Source: Larix kaempferi (lineage: Eukaryota; Streptophyta; Pinopsida; Pinales; Pinaceae). Taken from it: a stretch of DNA of 64,000 bases. Where the stretch lies: the NCBI GenBank assembly GCA_027924585.1, contig BSBM01001138.1, forward strand, positions 7,488,001 through 7,552,000, written 5' to 3'. Position numbers and translations under genes: made by a program. Positions 33,415-43,760 of this stretch are shown here, one piece after another. The notes below the pieces were generated by a model, which searched no databases, had not been told where the DNA came from, and was given only the letters and a program-made list of their open reading frames with translations. Each line of letters starts with the position of its first letter. The stretch's first letter is position 1.

Positions 33415-33790
33415 ACGTAATTCCAACAATTCCTAGCAAATTGACAATCCAAAAGCATGTGATTCACCATTTGAGAATGGCTGCAGGTAGGGAAGAGACC
33501 ATCAAACTGACCATTTCTCCCCAACTAGGCCTTCAAGGGTAGCCCCTAATAGAAAAAAATCCAGACGAAAACACATAGCTTGTATGACAATTGCTTGATT
33601 TGATGCAATCCTGAGGCCATCCAACAAGCATTGATAATATGGGCTAGTTCTTGGAACTGATGCAAAAGGATGTATAACTTCGAAAATCATAATACTAGAG
33701 AGCGGGGGACCAAATATCCATGCCCAATCCCTCCAAAATGGACCCAGTATGGCAATATTCATTTTGAACACATTTTCCTAAAGGATGATC
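33415..33790 (-). pseudogene. LINE fragment (zf-RVT region)
   Basis: The minus strand contains FPTCSHSQMVNHMLLDCQFA followed by RNCWNY, the C...NH.L..C.FA...W pattern of the zf-RVT segment between RT and RNase H in plant LINE ORF2. Upstream (33771-33502) is an open frame that may be its preceding part. No RT or RNase H core is visible nearby. Confidence 0.45.
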
Positions 33791-33799
33791 CCTATTAAC

Positions 33800-35530
33800 C
33801 CCATTTTGTATGGGTGTCCACTTTCATCACAATCTCATTAGGGGGTTATGTGTGATAGAGATTGGATGGCTTGTGTTCTTGATTCTAGACATCAAATAGA
33901 AGCATATGATGCATTTCCATATCTATGTGCATAGGAATTTGTGTTTGTAGCAGGGAATATTTACTAATGGCATTTTGGATAGAGCACAGGAGGAAGCATT
34001 CCCTATTTAATATGACCTGAAATATCATATAAAATGGAATTTATTTCATCCTTTCTAGTGGAAGAGTTGGGTTGTTAAGTTAATGGAATCCCTAGCATCA
34101 TCATATTTCATAGGTTTTTGAGGATTCTTGTAGCAATGTTAGAACATGATTAATGGCAACCAATGGTAGGTACATATTATGGATAATTTTGCTTTCAAAC
34201 AGGAGCAAAGCTAGTCATGCATGTGAACTAAAGCAACAAAAAACAACATTTAGACCTAGAACCTAAGTTGAAGGAAGTCCCCTCTTTGCAGTGCAGCCTC
34301 TCTGGTCCTTCCCTCTTTGTGGTGTAGTTTTTCTAGGCATATTCTTTGAAGACATATATGGGTTCAATATACTAAGATCCATAGAAGAATATGGAGTGGG
34401 GTTCGAATAGAGCATCAGGAAGATGAGATTGCTCATAGATTTTATCAGCACACCTTTCACCAAGATTGTATGATCACTCTGTCATTGCCAAGAATGTGTG
34501 TGCCTAATAAGCTTAGTGTCAAATTTGGTAGCATAAAATTAAAGAGAGTTGCTACATGTTGACCAACATCTAAAATGCAAAATGTGACAGTGAAACAAGT
34601 CATGTTTCTCTGAGGATGTCACCTTCCTCACTTCAAGGGAGTTAATTACATCTTCATGATGTATAAAATGACCTTATGGGTCAATCTAACAATTTCAATA
34701 ATGTTTGGATATGTGGTAATTGTTGTGTATCAAAATATTTCAGTTTCTTGCAATTCTATCTTTGTTGAATTATGTTTTATTGTGCTTAACTATTGTAATG
34801 ATATATTTCGTTACCACCTCCTTGAAAAAAAAATCTCTTATCTACCTCATCTCTTGGTTATGCATTAAATTCTGTTACATAAATTTTAAATTAAAAATTT
34901 AGAGGGAGATTAGAAACATACATTTTCATGTATTTTCGATTTATCTCCCTATAGGTTTACTAAAAATTATTCATGTGGATGACAATCAAGAGCTTGATAC
35001 ATTCTCTTATTTTTTCTAATTGAACCTTCCACTTGGTGCCGGCTATTAGTTTCAATTTCACTGCCAAACAACTTCGTAATTTATGAATATTTTGTTGAAT
35101 CATAGTAACCTGAGTGCTACTACATGTATCATATAATATTCTTCTCCATACACCTCCCTATAAAGTATGGAATGGAGCAACTATGACAACATTTTGGGTT
35201 GAAAATGTAGCATTGACTATCAATGCCATACCTGTTGTATAAAATCCTACAAAGCAGTGCTGAGTCATTTTAAGATATGAAATTGATATATGATATCGAA
35301 GAGAATTAACATTTTAAAATATTAGTACTTCGTGAGCTAAGAGTCCTTTTTGGCCAAAATAAAATACCTATATAGTGCAATGAAAATAAGAAATATAAAC
35401 ATGTGCATTATCTTCCCTCATCTGACTCTTGTCTTTAGCTCCCTTATTAATTTGTCATCATTCACATCTACATTAATCCATTTGCATTAACCCATTATAC
35501 TTATCTCACTTAAGTATGGGAAACTACGAT
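33800..35530. other. Unassigned AT-rich region
   Basis: No supportable gene. A minus-strand frame at 34463-34263 with NMPRKTTPQRGKDQRGCTAK is open but unidentified. Confidence 0.3.
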
Positions 35531-35532
35531 AA

Positions 35533-35775
35533 GTTGTCGAAGGGAACCATGAAGCAAATCCACCTTCCATTGCCACTGTCAAATCTAGAACCATGACTGA
35601 GACCACTAAGGTAAGTTCACATTCCATAAACATTGATCAAGAGCATCTTTCTGAATTTGAAAATCATATTAGAGGCATTGGTTCCAAACTATTAAGGAAA
35701 ATGGGATACTATGGACAAGGACTTGGAAAAAGAAGACAAAGCATCTCAATCCCCATTGTAGCTACACAGTGGGAC
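35533..35775 (+). pseudogene. G-patch ORF, 5' part, interrupted by Copia insertion
   Basis: Open from about 35533, with a possible start at 35593. The G-patch is IRGIGSKLLRKMGYYGQGLG followed by KRRQSISIPIVATQ. The ORF stops only because the Copia LTR begins at 35776, after the codons for QWD. On the far side of the element (43079 onward) the reading resumes in phase with KHDDLGFNGRMKN and then zinc knuckles. G-patches bind nucleic acid or helicases and occur in some retroelement gag proteins. I infer an older LTR-retroelement gag, but no LTR or pol is attached. Confidence 0.6.
35771..35775. repeat. TSD of Copia element, left (GGGAC)
   Basis: GGGAC precedes the 5' LTR. GGAAC follows the 3' LTR at 43074-43078, one mismatch. 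Confidence 0.75.
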
Positions 35776-36381
35776 TGTTGATGTATATGTAACTTCGGAA
35801 TGTATTTCATCTATGTATTTCATATATATTTATTGTACCCTTATAAGAGATGTGTTATTCCTCTATAAGGAAGTGTCATCATGTGGATTGACAAGTGTCA
35901 CAAGTGTGTGTACTTGCCGATGGGTTATTAGACCACCATGTGTGGGGTCGGCCCTGAAATATATATTATATTATGGATGTATCTAGATAGACAAGTCATC
36001 CCCATAGTGTAACTGGGAAAACAAGTTAAGTATAAATAGAGATAAGGAGATCTCTATTTTGGATCATTTAGAAAGTCACACTTCTCTCACTCAAAAAGTG
36101 GCGCACTAGTGAGGAGGAGGATCATCTTCTCTAGGAGACTATCTCAAGTGTATTTTGGTTGTACTTTGGTTGAGCCATTGCTCTCTCTATCTCTGAGGAA
36201 GTTGTGGGGTTTTTCACCTTAGGGTTTTCCCCACGGAAACTCTGTGTCTCTTGTCTCTCATGCTTTTGATTCTTGTGATGCTTGTCATGCTTATTGTGAT
36301 TGTTATGCATTGATATACTATATATGTTATTCTCTCAGTAAAGATCCAATAGTATTGTGAATTAATGCTCAAAATTTAACA
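35776..36381 (+). repeat. Copia 5' LTR
   Basis: Begins TGTTGATGTATATG and ends TTTAACA. TATAAATAGAG at about 36030 is a plausible TATA box for the R region. It is the same length as the 3' LTR (606 bp). Confidence 0.95.
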
Positions 36382-36393
36382 TGGTATCAGAGC
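36382..36393 (+). promoter_or_regulatory. Primer-binding site (initiator tRNA-Met type)
   Basis: TGGTATCAGAGC directly follows the 5' LTR, the usual Copia site complementary to initiator methionine tRNA. Confidence 0.9.
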
Positions 36394-36954
36394 TAACCTG
36401 AGAAGAAGACATTTTGCAGTGATGGAAACTTGAGTTTCTTGTTTATTGGGTTTCTCTCCATAGATTTTGGAAAACCAGTATAATATATTGACTCTACTCA
36501 TCAAGTAGAATCTATCTGTCCAATCAGAATTCAATTCTGAGCATTTTCAGATTTGGCCCTAAAAATTAGGGTTTCCACAAAAAAAGGAATTTCTGGAATC
36601 TGAAGACATAGCTGGAAGCTCCTTGAAAAAATCGAATTTTAGAGATTTAGATCAAGATTTTTGGCTGGGTAGATCTCTGGGAAACTCAAACCCTAATTCA
36701 GGGCTCTCCCTAGTGAACCCGGGAGGAAAAAAGACAAATCTGAAGGGTAAAGCTTTGCTGATCTCAAATTCTGAATGCACTAGGTTGATCAGCTCATCAA
36801 GGTGGATCTTTCTATCCTTTCAAAAAGTTGAAATTCACATTTTGAATTTTTAGGGTTTTTTCGACAAACCCTAATCCGAGACTAGATCCAATTTTCAGCA
36901 TTTCAAGTGGTAAGACCTAAATATTTTCTATTTCCATTTGAAGTACTCTTTAAG

Positions 36955-39900
36955 ATGTCTCACCACACCAAGCTTGAGAATAAGCTTGAAGGGGTTTATA
37001 ACTTCCGAGCTTGGAAGTATAGGATTGGGTTAATCCTGGAAGAGAATGAGTTGGACTCATATATAAAAGAAGACATCACCTATCCCATAGGATGAAGAGG
37101 CCAAGGTATTGCATAAGAATAACTTGGTCAAGGAAAAGAGAATCATTGCTGATTCTATCAAAGACCATCTCATACCCCATGTGTCTTCTCTAAAGACACC
37201 CAAGGAGATGTTTGACTCTTTGACCAAGCTATTTGAAGGGAAGAACATAAATCGGAAGATGACTCTGCGGAATCAATTGAAAGGGGTCAAGATGTTGAAT
37301 GGAGAAACCATTCAATCTTACTTCTCGAAGGTCTCTTAGATCAAGGATCAACTTGAAGCTGTGGATGAAGTAGTGGACAATGGTGAAGTTGTTATGACCA
37401 CTCTGAATGGCCTACCTAGGTCATGGGACTCCTTTATTCAAGGAATCTGTGCAAGAAAGAAATTGATCTCTTTCAGTAAACTGTGGGAGAAATGCTCTCA
37501 AGAAGAAGCTAGACTTGTAGCTTGTGAGGAAAAGATGGGAGGTGAAGATCAAGCTCTCGCAACTCACACCAAAAGAAGCAAGCCCAATAAGGAGCACTCT
37601 CGCTACAAAAGATCCTATCAAAAGAATAAGAAGGATCTAAGATGCTTCACATGCAATGAGAAGGGTCACTTTGCTTCAGATTGTCCCAAGAACAAAAGGG
37701 ATAATAACAACTCCAACAAGAAGAAAAAGGGCAGCAAAAGAAAGTTCCATGCTCATGATGCCAAGGATGATGAACCTCCAAAGAAGAAGGCTAGGGTAGA
37801 AAGTGATGATAGTGATGATGACTCATCAAGTGAAGAAGAGTATGTTCTAATCTCTGCTCTCACAGGTACTATCTCCCATGGTTGTAATGATTGGTTGATT
37901 GATAGTGGGGCTTCCAAACACATGACTGGGTTTAAGGAATCTTTTGTGAATCTATCTGAACATGAATCACCCCATAAGGTGAAACTTGGGGATGATTACC
38001 AATACCCAATCAAAGGAAGTGGTGAAGCCTCCTACAACTTAGATTCTAGAAATATTTGAAGATGAAAGAAGTCCTTTATGTACCTACGCTCAAGAAGAAC
38101 TTACTCTCCATCTCTGCATTGGATGCAAAAGGTATGAGGGTTGCATTTGTGGATGGCCAAGTCCTAATGTGGCCAAAGGGTAAAACAATCGATGATGCAG
38201 TAGTGATTGGAGAGCAAGAGGGAGGTTTGTATAAATTGAAGGGTCAACCTGAACATGCCATGATACATGAGTCCATGGAGCCAAGTGAACTTTGGCATAG
38301 AAGACTTTCTCATATGCACTATAGGGCACTTCCAATTGCAAGCAAGGTTGTAGAGGGTCTTCCTGAAATCAAGACCAAACATGAAGGTGTTTGCAAAGGA
38401 TGTGCAAAAGGTAAGAACATTAAGAAGGCTTTCCCAAGCAGTGAAAGCAAGGCAAAAGATATCCTGGAAATCATCCACTCAAATGTATGTGGTCCTATGT
38501 CATCCAGTTCTCTGAGTGGGTATGTTTATTATGTCTCATTTATTGATGACTTCTCCAGGAAGACTTGGGTATACTTCTTGAAGAATAAAGATGAGATGCT
38601 TGATAAGTTCAAGGAGTTCAAAACCTTGATGGAGAATCAAACTGACAAGAAGATCAAAACATTCTGATCCGACAATGGTGGAGAATTCACCTCAGGTGAC
38701 TTTAAGAAGCTTTGTAGTGATTTGGGGATTAAGAGGGAGTTGACTACTCCTTATAATCCTCAACAGAATGGAGTTGCATAAAGGAAGAACAGAACAATCA
38801 TGGAAGCAGCAAGGGAAATGTTGCATGACCAGGATCTACCTATGCATCTATGGGCAGAAGTAGCTAGAACAGTTGTATATGTGCAGAATAGAACACCCCA
38901 CAAGATATTGGACAACAAGACACTAGAAAAGGTCTTTTCTGGTAAGAAACCTGAAGTCAGTCATCTCAGAATATTTGGTTGTCCAGTATACACTCATGTC
39001 CCAAAGGAAAAGAGGACTAAACTAGATCCTTCAGGAAAGAAGGGTATCTTTATGGGTTACAGTGAAAGCTCGAAGGCTTACAGAATATACTTTCCAGGGT
39101 TCAAGAAGATTGATTTTAGCAGGGATGTAACATTTGATGAAAACTCAGCATTCATCAAATCAAGGAAGGCACCTATCGAAGTTTATGAAGAACCTAAGGA
39201 AACTAGATTTCAAGACACTACCATGACTGAAGCAGTTCCAGAAGTTGTTCATGAGTTTGAAGATCCGCAAGAACCTGTAGATCCACCCCGTGAGGATAAC
39301 TCTCACAAGAGGAAACCTGCATGGGCTAGAGAGCTCATTCAAGATGCAGAAAGATTTGGCATTCCAGAAGAAGAACACAGAGCAAAGAAGAGAACCAGAT
39401 CACATACCAGCTATGTTTCTTTACTCTGTGACATTATGAACAAAGAGCCTTCCATTTATGAAGAAGCAGTGGAAAAGAAAGAATGGAAGGATGCCATGGT
39501 TGAGGAATACCAATCAATAATGAAGAATGATGTTTGGGATGTTGTCCCAAGACCTAAAGAGAAGTTTGTTGTGACTTCCAAATGGATCTACAAAATCAAG
39601 CATGCTGGAGATGGCAGTGTAGAGAAATACAAGGCAAGATTTGTAGCTCGTGGCTTCTCTCAGAAAGAGGGAGTAGATTATGAAGAAACTTTTGCACCTG
39701 TAGCCAGGTATACTTCCATCAGAATAGTACTTGCCCTGGCTGTAGCAATGAAATGGAAAATACACCAAATGGATATCAAGACTGCTTTCTTGAATGGTGT
39801 AGTTGAAGAGGAAGTATATGTGGAGCAGCCACTTGGTTTCGAAATACATGACATGGAGTCATATGTGTGCAGATTGAAGAAAGCCTTGTATGGCTTGAAA

Positions 39901-40971
39901 CAAGCTCCCAGAACCTGGTATGGTAGGATGGACAGTTTCCTATCTAGTTTGGGCTTTACCAAGAGTAAAGCGGATTCCAACCTTTACTACAAGGTTGAGG
40001 AAGGGAATCTTGTGATTCTACTTCTGTACGTAGATGACTTATTTGTAATAAGAGATGACAGATTGATTGCAGATACTAAGAGGAAGTTTGCTTCCGAGTT
40101 CGATATGAAAGATTTGGGAATGATGCATTATTTCCTAGGTATGGAGGTGTGGAAGAGTGCAGATGGGATCTTCCTTGGTCAAGGGAAGTACACAATAGAT
40201 ATCCTGAAGAGATTCGCGATGATGGATTGCAAGGCCATGGACACACCTATGGCATCGAATTTGAAGTTTCTATGTGATGCTTCTTCTGAGCCGGTTGATG
40301 TCTCTATGTATCGTCATATGATTGGGTCCTTGATGTACCTGACGAACACAAGACCAGATATTTGATTTGCTGTGAACACATTGAGCCAGTTCCTGACAGA
40401 TCCGAGGAGTGTTCACCTGGTTGCTGTAAAGCATGTTCTGAGGTACCTGAAGGGTACAGTGGATTATGGGCTCAAATATGAAGCGAATCAAAAGTTTAAC
40501 CTGCAGGGTTATGTTGATTCAGATTGGGCTGGCAGTGCTGTAGATAGGAAGAGCACATCTGGATGATGCTTCAGTATGGGATCAGGTGTGATCTCTTGGT
40601 TTAGTAGGAACCAGTCCTGCGTAGCACTGAGTACAACTGAGGCAGAGTATGTTGCAACCTACTCAGCTAGTTGTGAGGCAGTATGGCTATAGAAACTATT
40701 GTCTGAGTTATTTGATCTCCCATTGGATGCTACTGGTATCTTCTGTGATAACCAGAGTTGTGTGAAGCTGTCTGAGAACCCAGTGTTTCATGACAGGTCG
40801 AAACACATGGAGATCAAATATCACTATATCAGGGATATGGTGCAAAGAGGAGCTGTGAAGCTCCTGTACGTTGCGACGGACAAGCAGATTGCAGATGTGC
40901 TGACGAAGCCACTAGCCAGGGTGAAGTTCGAGTACTTCAGGGAGAGGCTTGGCGTTCTTCAGATTGAATGA
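36955..40971 (+). pseudogene. Copia gag-pol polyprotein, two frameshifts and six premature stops
   Basis: The start is MSHHTKLENKLEGVYNFRAW (36955). Gag runs through NRKMTLRNQLKGVKMLNGET to the zinc knuckle CFTCNEKGHFASDC, then an acidic spacer. Protease has LIDSGASKHMTG (about 37893). Integrase has the zinc site ELWHRRLSH..CKGCAKGK, then FIDDFSRKTW and SDNGGEF; the catalytic E of NGVAERKNR is TAA at 38779. RT has DIKTAFLNG and LLYVDD. RNase H has YVDSDWAG, STTEAEYVA and DNQSC..HDRSKHMEIKYHY, with the stop at 40969. Breaks: a shift near 37090, TAG 37337, a return shift near 38050, TGA 38665, TAA 38779, TGA 40363, TGA 40564 and TAG 40690. From 38056 on, pol is otherwise in one frame. Confidence 0.95.
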
Positions 40972-41099
40972 CACTTCGAGGAAGAAGTGATGGACACATT
41001 TGCTGAAGCCATTCCAAGCATGTTGGAAGGAGGATCCTTCACATGGCTGTGGATGTAAGCGCTGGATGATGAGCATCAGGATGATGTTCTGGTTTCTGC

Positions 41100-41480
41100 T
41101 TTGTATGATCAGTTGGATCATTTATATGTATGTACGCATCATGTTGGATGTTGTATATGATCAGTTGGATAATTTATATGTATATGTATGTACGCATCAT
41201 GTTGGATGCTGGATATGATGAGTTGGATCATTTATATGTATATGTATGTACGCATCATGTTGGATGCTGGATATGATCAGTTGGATCATTTATATTTATA
41301 TGTATGTACGCATCATGTTGGATGCTGGATATGATCAGTAGGATCATTTGTATGTATTTTGTATATGCATCATGTTGGATGCTTGGACCATGTATCTGTA
41401 TATGTATCAGGTGGATACATTTTATGATCAGGTGGATCATGTATGATGATATGTATCAGGTAGATACTTGGTATGCATTA
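41100..41480 (+). repeat. 58-bp tandem array in the Copia post-pol region
   Basis: ACGCATCATGTTGGATG recurs at 41134, 41192, 41250 and 41308 (58-bp period) and in a decayed form at about 41365. Shorter GGATCA/ATGATCAGG repeats continue to about 41620. Confidence 0.9.
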
Positions 41481-41654
41481 GGTAGATGCATTGTATGATC
41501 AGGATGATCATGGATGATGAGCTTCAGGATGTTGCTCCAGATGACATGCAACAGGATGTTGCAGTGATGATGATCAGGATGATCATGTGTACATCAGGAT
41601 GATGTATGGTGAGTATCAGGTTGATACTCTATGGTCGTGGATCAGGTTGTGCAG

Positions 41655-42240
41655 ATGAGCATATAATTTGGCCCTGGGAGATTTGCAGATAGTCTTTCGA
41701 GGTTTTGCCTATGGCATATAATTTGGCCCTGGGATATCTGGAAAATTCTGTTTCAAGGTTTTTCTCTGGGAGGACATATAATTTGGCCCTAGGAGATCTG
41801 CAGATAGACTTTCGAGGTTTTGCCTATGGCATATAATTTGGCCCTGTGATATCTGGCAGATTCTCTTTCGAGGTTTTGTCCTATGGCATATAATATGTCC
41901 CTGGGAGATCCAATAGGTTGGGCTGTGTGCCCGTAATAAGTCCTGGGATGCTCTTGCGAGGTTTTTCCATGAACACATATAATCTGTCCCTGGGAGATCC
42001 TATAGGTAGAGTTGTGTGCTCGTAACAACCTGGGATGCTCTTGCGAGGTTTTGTGGTGACCACATATAATCTGTCCCTAGGAGATCCTATAGGTAGAGTT
42101 GTGTGCTCGTAACAGCCTGGGATGCTCTTGCGAGGTTTTGTGGTGAGGTCACATATAATATGGCCCTGGGAGATCCTATAGGTAGATCCGTGTGCTCGTA
42201 ACAGCCTCGGATGCTCTTTCGAGGTTTTGTGACGCACGTA
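41655..42240 (+). repeat. Second post-pol tandem array (55-60 bp then 88 bp)
   Basis: CATATAATTTGGCCCTGGGA starts at 41660, 41715, 41775, 41830 and 41887 (spacing 55, 60, 55, 57). It is then at 41975, 42063 and 42152 (88, 88, 89), where the unit has gained a TAGAGTTGTGTGCTCGTAAC segment. Minus-strand frames through the array are open only because the unit lacks stops. Confidence 0.9.
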
Positions 42241-42456
42241 ATAAGTCCTGAGGATTCCATAGTATGGCCAGTGATGACGAAGACCTACAGGTGGTGGGCC
42301 TACATCCAGTATGAAAAAGGACTGGCTCTGTAGAACTTCCTATGACGAGTAGAGTCAGGGCTTGGTTGAGATAGCAGCAGCAGTGACGATGATGATGACG
42401 ATGATCCCGAGAAGAAGACTTGTCTAGCAGAACTGTGTCGAGAAATACCTTCCTAG

Positions 42457-42467
42457 TTAAGAGGGAG
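42457..42467 (+). promoter_or_regulatory. Polypurine tract
   Basis: AAGAGGGAG immediately before the 3' LTR, the expected plus-strand primer. Confidence 0.8.
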
Positions 42468-43073
42468 TGTTGATGTATATGTAACTTCAGAATGTATTTC
42501 ATCTATGTATTTCATATATATTTATTGTACCCTTATAAGAGATGTGTTATTCCTCTATAAGGAAGTGTCGTCATGTGGATTGACAAGTGTCGCAACTGTG
42601 TGTACTTGCCGATGGGTTATTAGACCACCATGTGTGGGGTCGGCCCTGAAATATATATTATATTATGGATGTATCTAGATAGACAAGTCGTCCCCATAGT
42701 GTAACTGGGAAAATAGGTTAAGTATAAATAGAGATCAGGAGATCTCTATTTTGGATCATTCGAAAAGTCACACTTCTCTCACTCAGAAAGTGGCGCACTA
42801 GTGAGGAGGAGGATCATCTGCTCTAGGAGACTATCTCAAGTGTATTTTGGTTGTAATTTGGTTGAGCCATTGCTCTCTCTATCTCTGAGGAAGTTGTGGG
42901 GTTTTTCACCTTAGGGTTTTCCCCACGGAAACTCTGTGTCTCTTGTCTCTCATGCTTTTGATTCTTGTGATGCTTGTCATGCTTATTGTGATTGTTATGC
43001 ATTGATATACTGTATATGTTATTCTCTCAGTAAAGATCCAAGAGTATTGTGAATTAATGCTCAAAATTTAATA
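42468..43073 (+). repeat. Copia 3' LTR
   Basis: 606 bp beginning TGTTGATG and ending TTTAATA (the terminal CA has become TA). It aligns without gaps to the 5' LTR, with about 17 mismatches by eye. Confidence 0.95.
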
Positions 43074-43760
43074 GGAACAAGCACGACGACCTAGGATTCA
43101 ATGGAAGAATGAAAAATTATATGTCCAATAATACCATTTTTGTGAAGGCACAAGATGTGACAGAGTTGGCTAGATCCTCAAAAGAAAGAGCAACAAATGA
43201 AGGTAGAAACCCACTACCTCCTCAACCTTCTTGTGACATATTGAAGAAGGGAAGTAATGAGAAAGTCTTAAAGACTCATCTTCCACCAGCATGTAGAATA
43301 AGTGGCAAACTAATCAACCATAGAAAGACTAAGAAGACCAAGAGGCATACATTAGGTAAGACATCCCTGATTTGTCACTGCTGCAAGAAGAAAGGCCATA
43401 GAGTTGCTAACTGTTGGTATTCAGAATCATATTCATTTTGTGGAAAGAAAGTTCATTATATGGATTCTTTTTGGGAGAAGCAAGACATATGCAGGGATCC
43501 ATATTCATTTTAGAGGAAGGATGGAAAGAATACTTCTCCAAACCATCCAATAGCTCAAGGGAAAATGGAGAAGGAAGGAAAGCAAAGTAGTCCAATTAAG
43601 TTCAAGAATTTTTTCCACCATTGCAAGGTTAGTGGACATTGGGAAGAAAAATGTTGGAAGCTTCATCCATATCTTCACCCCACCCATTGGGAAACTAACA
43701 GAAGGGAATGGAGAGTGAAGATAAGAAGTGATGAAGAGTTTCCTACATCTATAGTATAAG
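43074..43760 (+). pseudogene. G-patch ORF, 3' part, with zinc knuckles
   Basis: Resumes in phase after the TSD with KHDDLGFNGRMKN and stays open to 43513. It contains the CCHC-like CHCCKKKGHRVANC and CGKKVHYMDSFWEKQD. In the next piece (43565-43759) HHCKVSGHWEEKCWKLHPYL is a second knuckle of a kind common in plant retroelement gag proteins. This supports a gag-like origin for the ORF split by the Copia element. No protease, RT or integrase was found downstream. Confidence 0.6.

Larger units (their letters stand above)
35776..43073 (+). mobile_element. Copia LTR retrotransposon, structurally complete, inactive
   Basis: 7,298 bp with two 606-bp LTRs, primer-binding site, gag-pol and purine tract, flanked by a 5-bp duplication with one mismatch. 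I count by eye about 17 differences between the LTRs (about 2.8%), so insertion is not very recent. Pol domain order is protease, integrase, RT, RNase H, the Copia order. A 1.5-kb region after pol carries two tandem arrays. It interrupts the G-patch ORF. Confidence 0.95.

Noticed and set aside
34263-34463. Minus-strand frame as an RT fragment
   Set aside because: LVKGVLIKSM-like text vaguely recalls the LINE region after RT, but the remainder does not fit.
36623-36853. 76-codon frame upstream of the Copia gag
   Set aside because: It has a non-ATG start and lies in the untranslated leader between the primer site and the gag ATG at 36955.
39514-39980. Minus-strand open frames opposite Copia RT
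   Set aside because: Antisense shadows of the RT coding frame.
41709-42502. Long overlapping minus-strand open frames through the Copia post-pol region
   Set aside because: They follow a tandem repeat whose unit lacks stops. The proteins are repeats of ISQGQIICHR-like words, and no start or homologue is evident.
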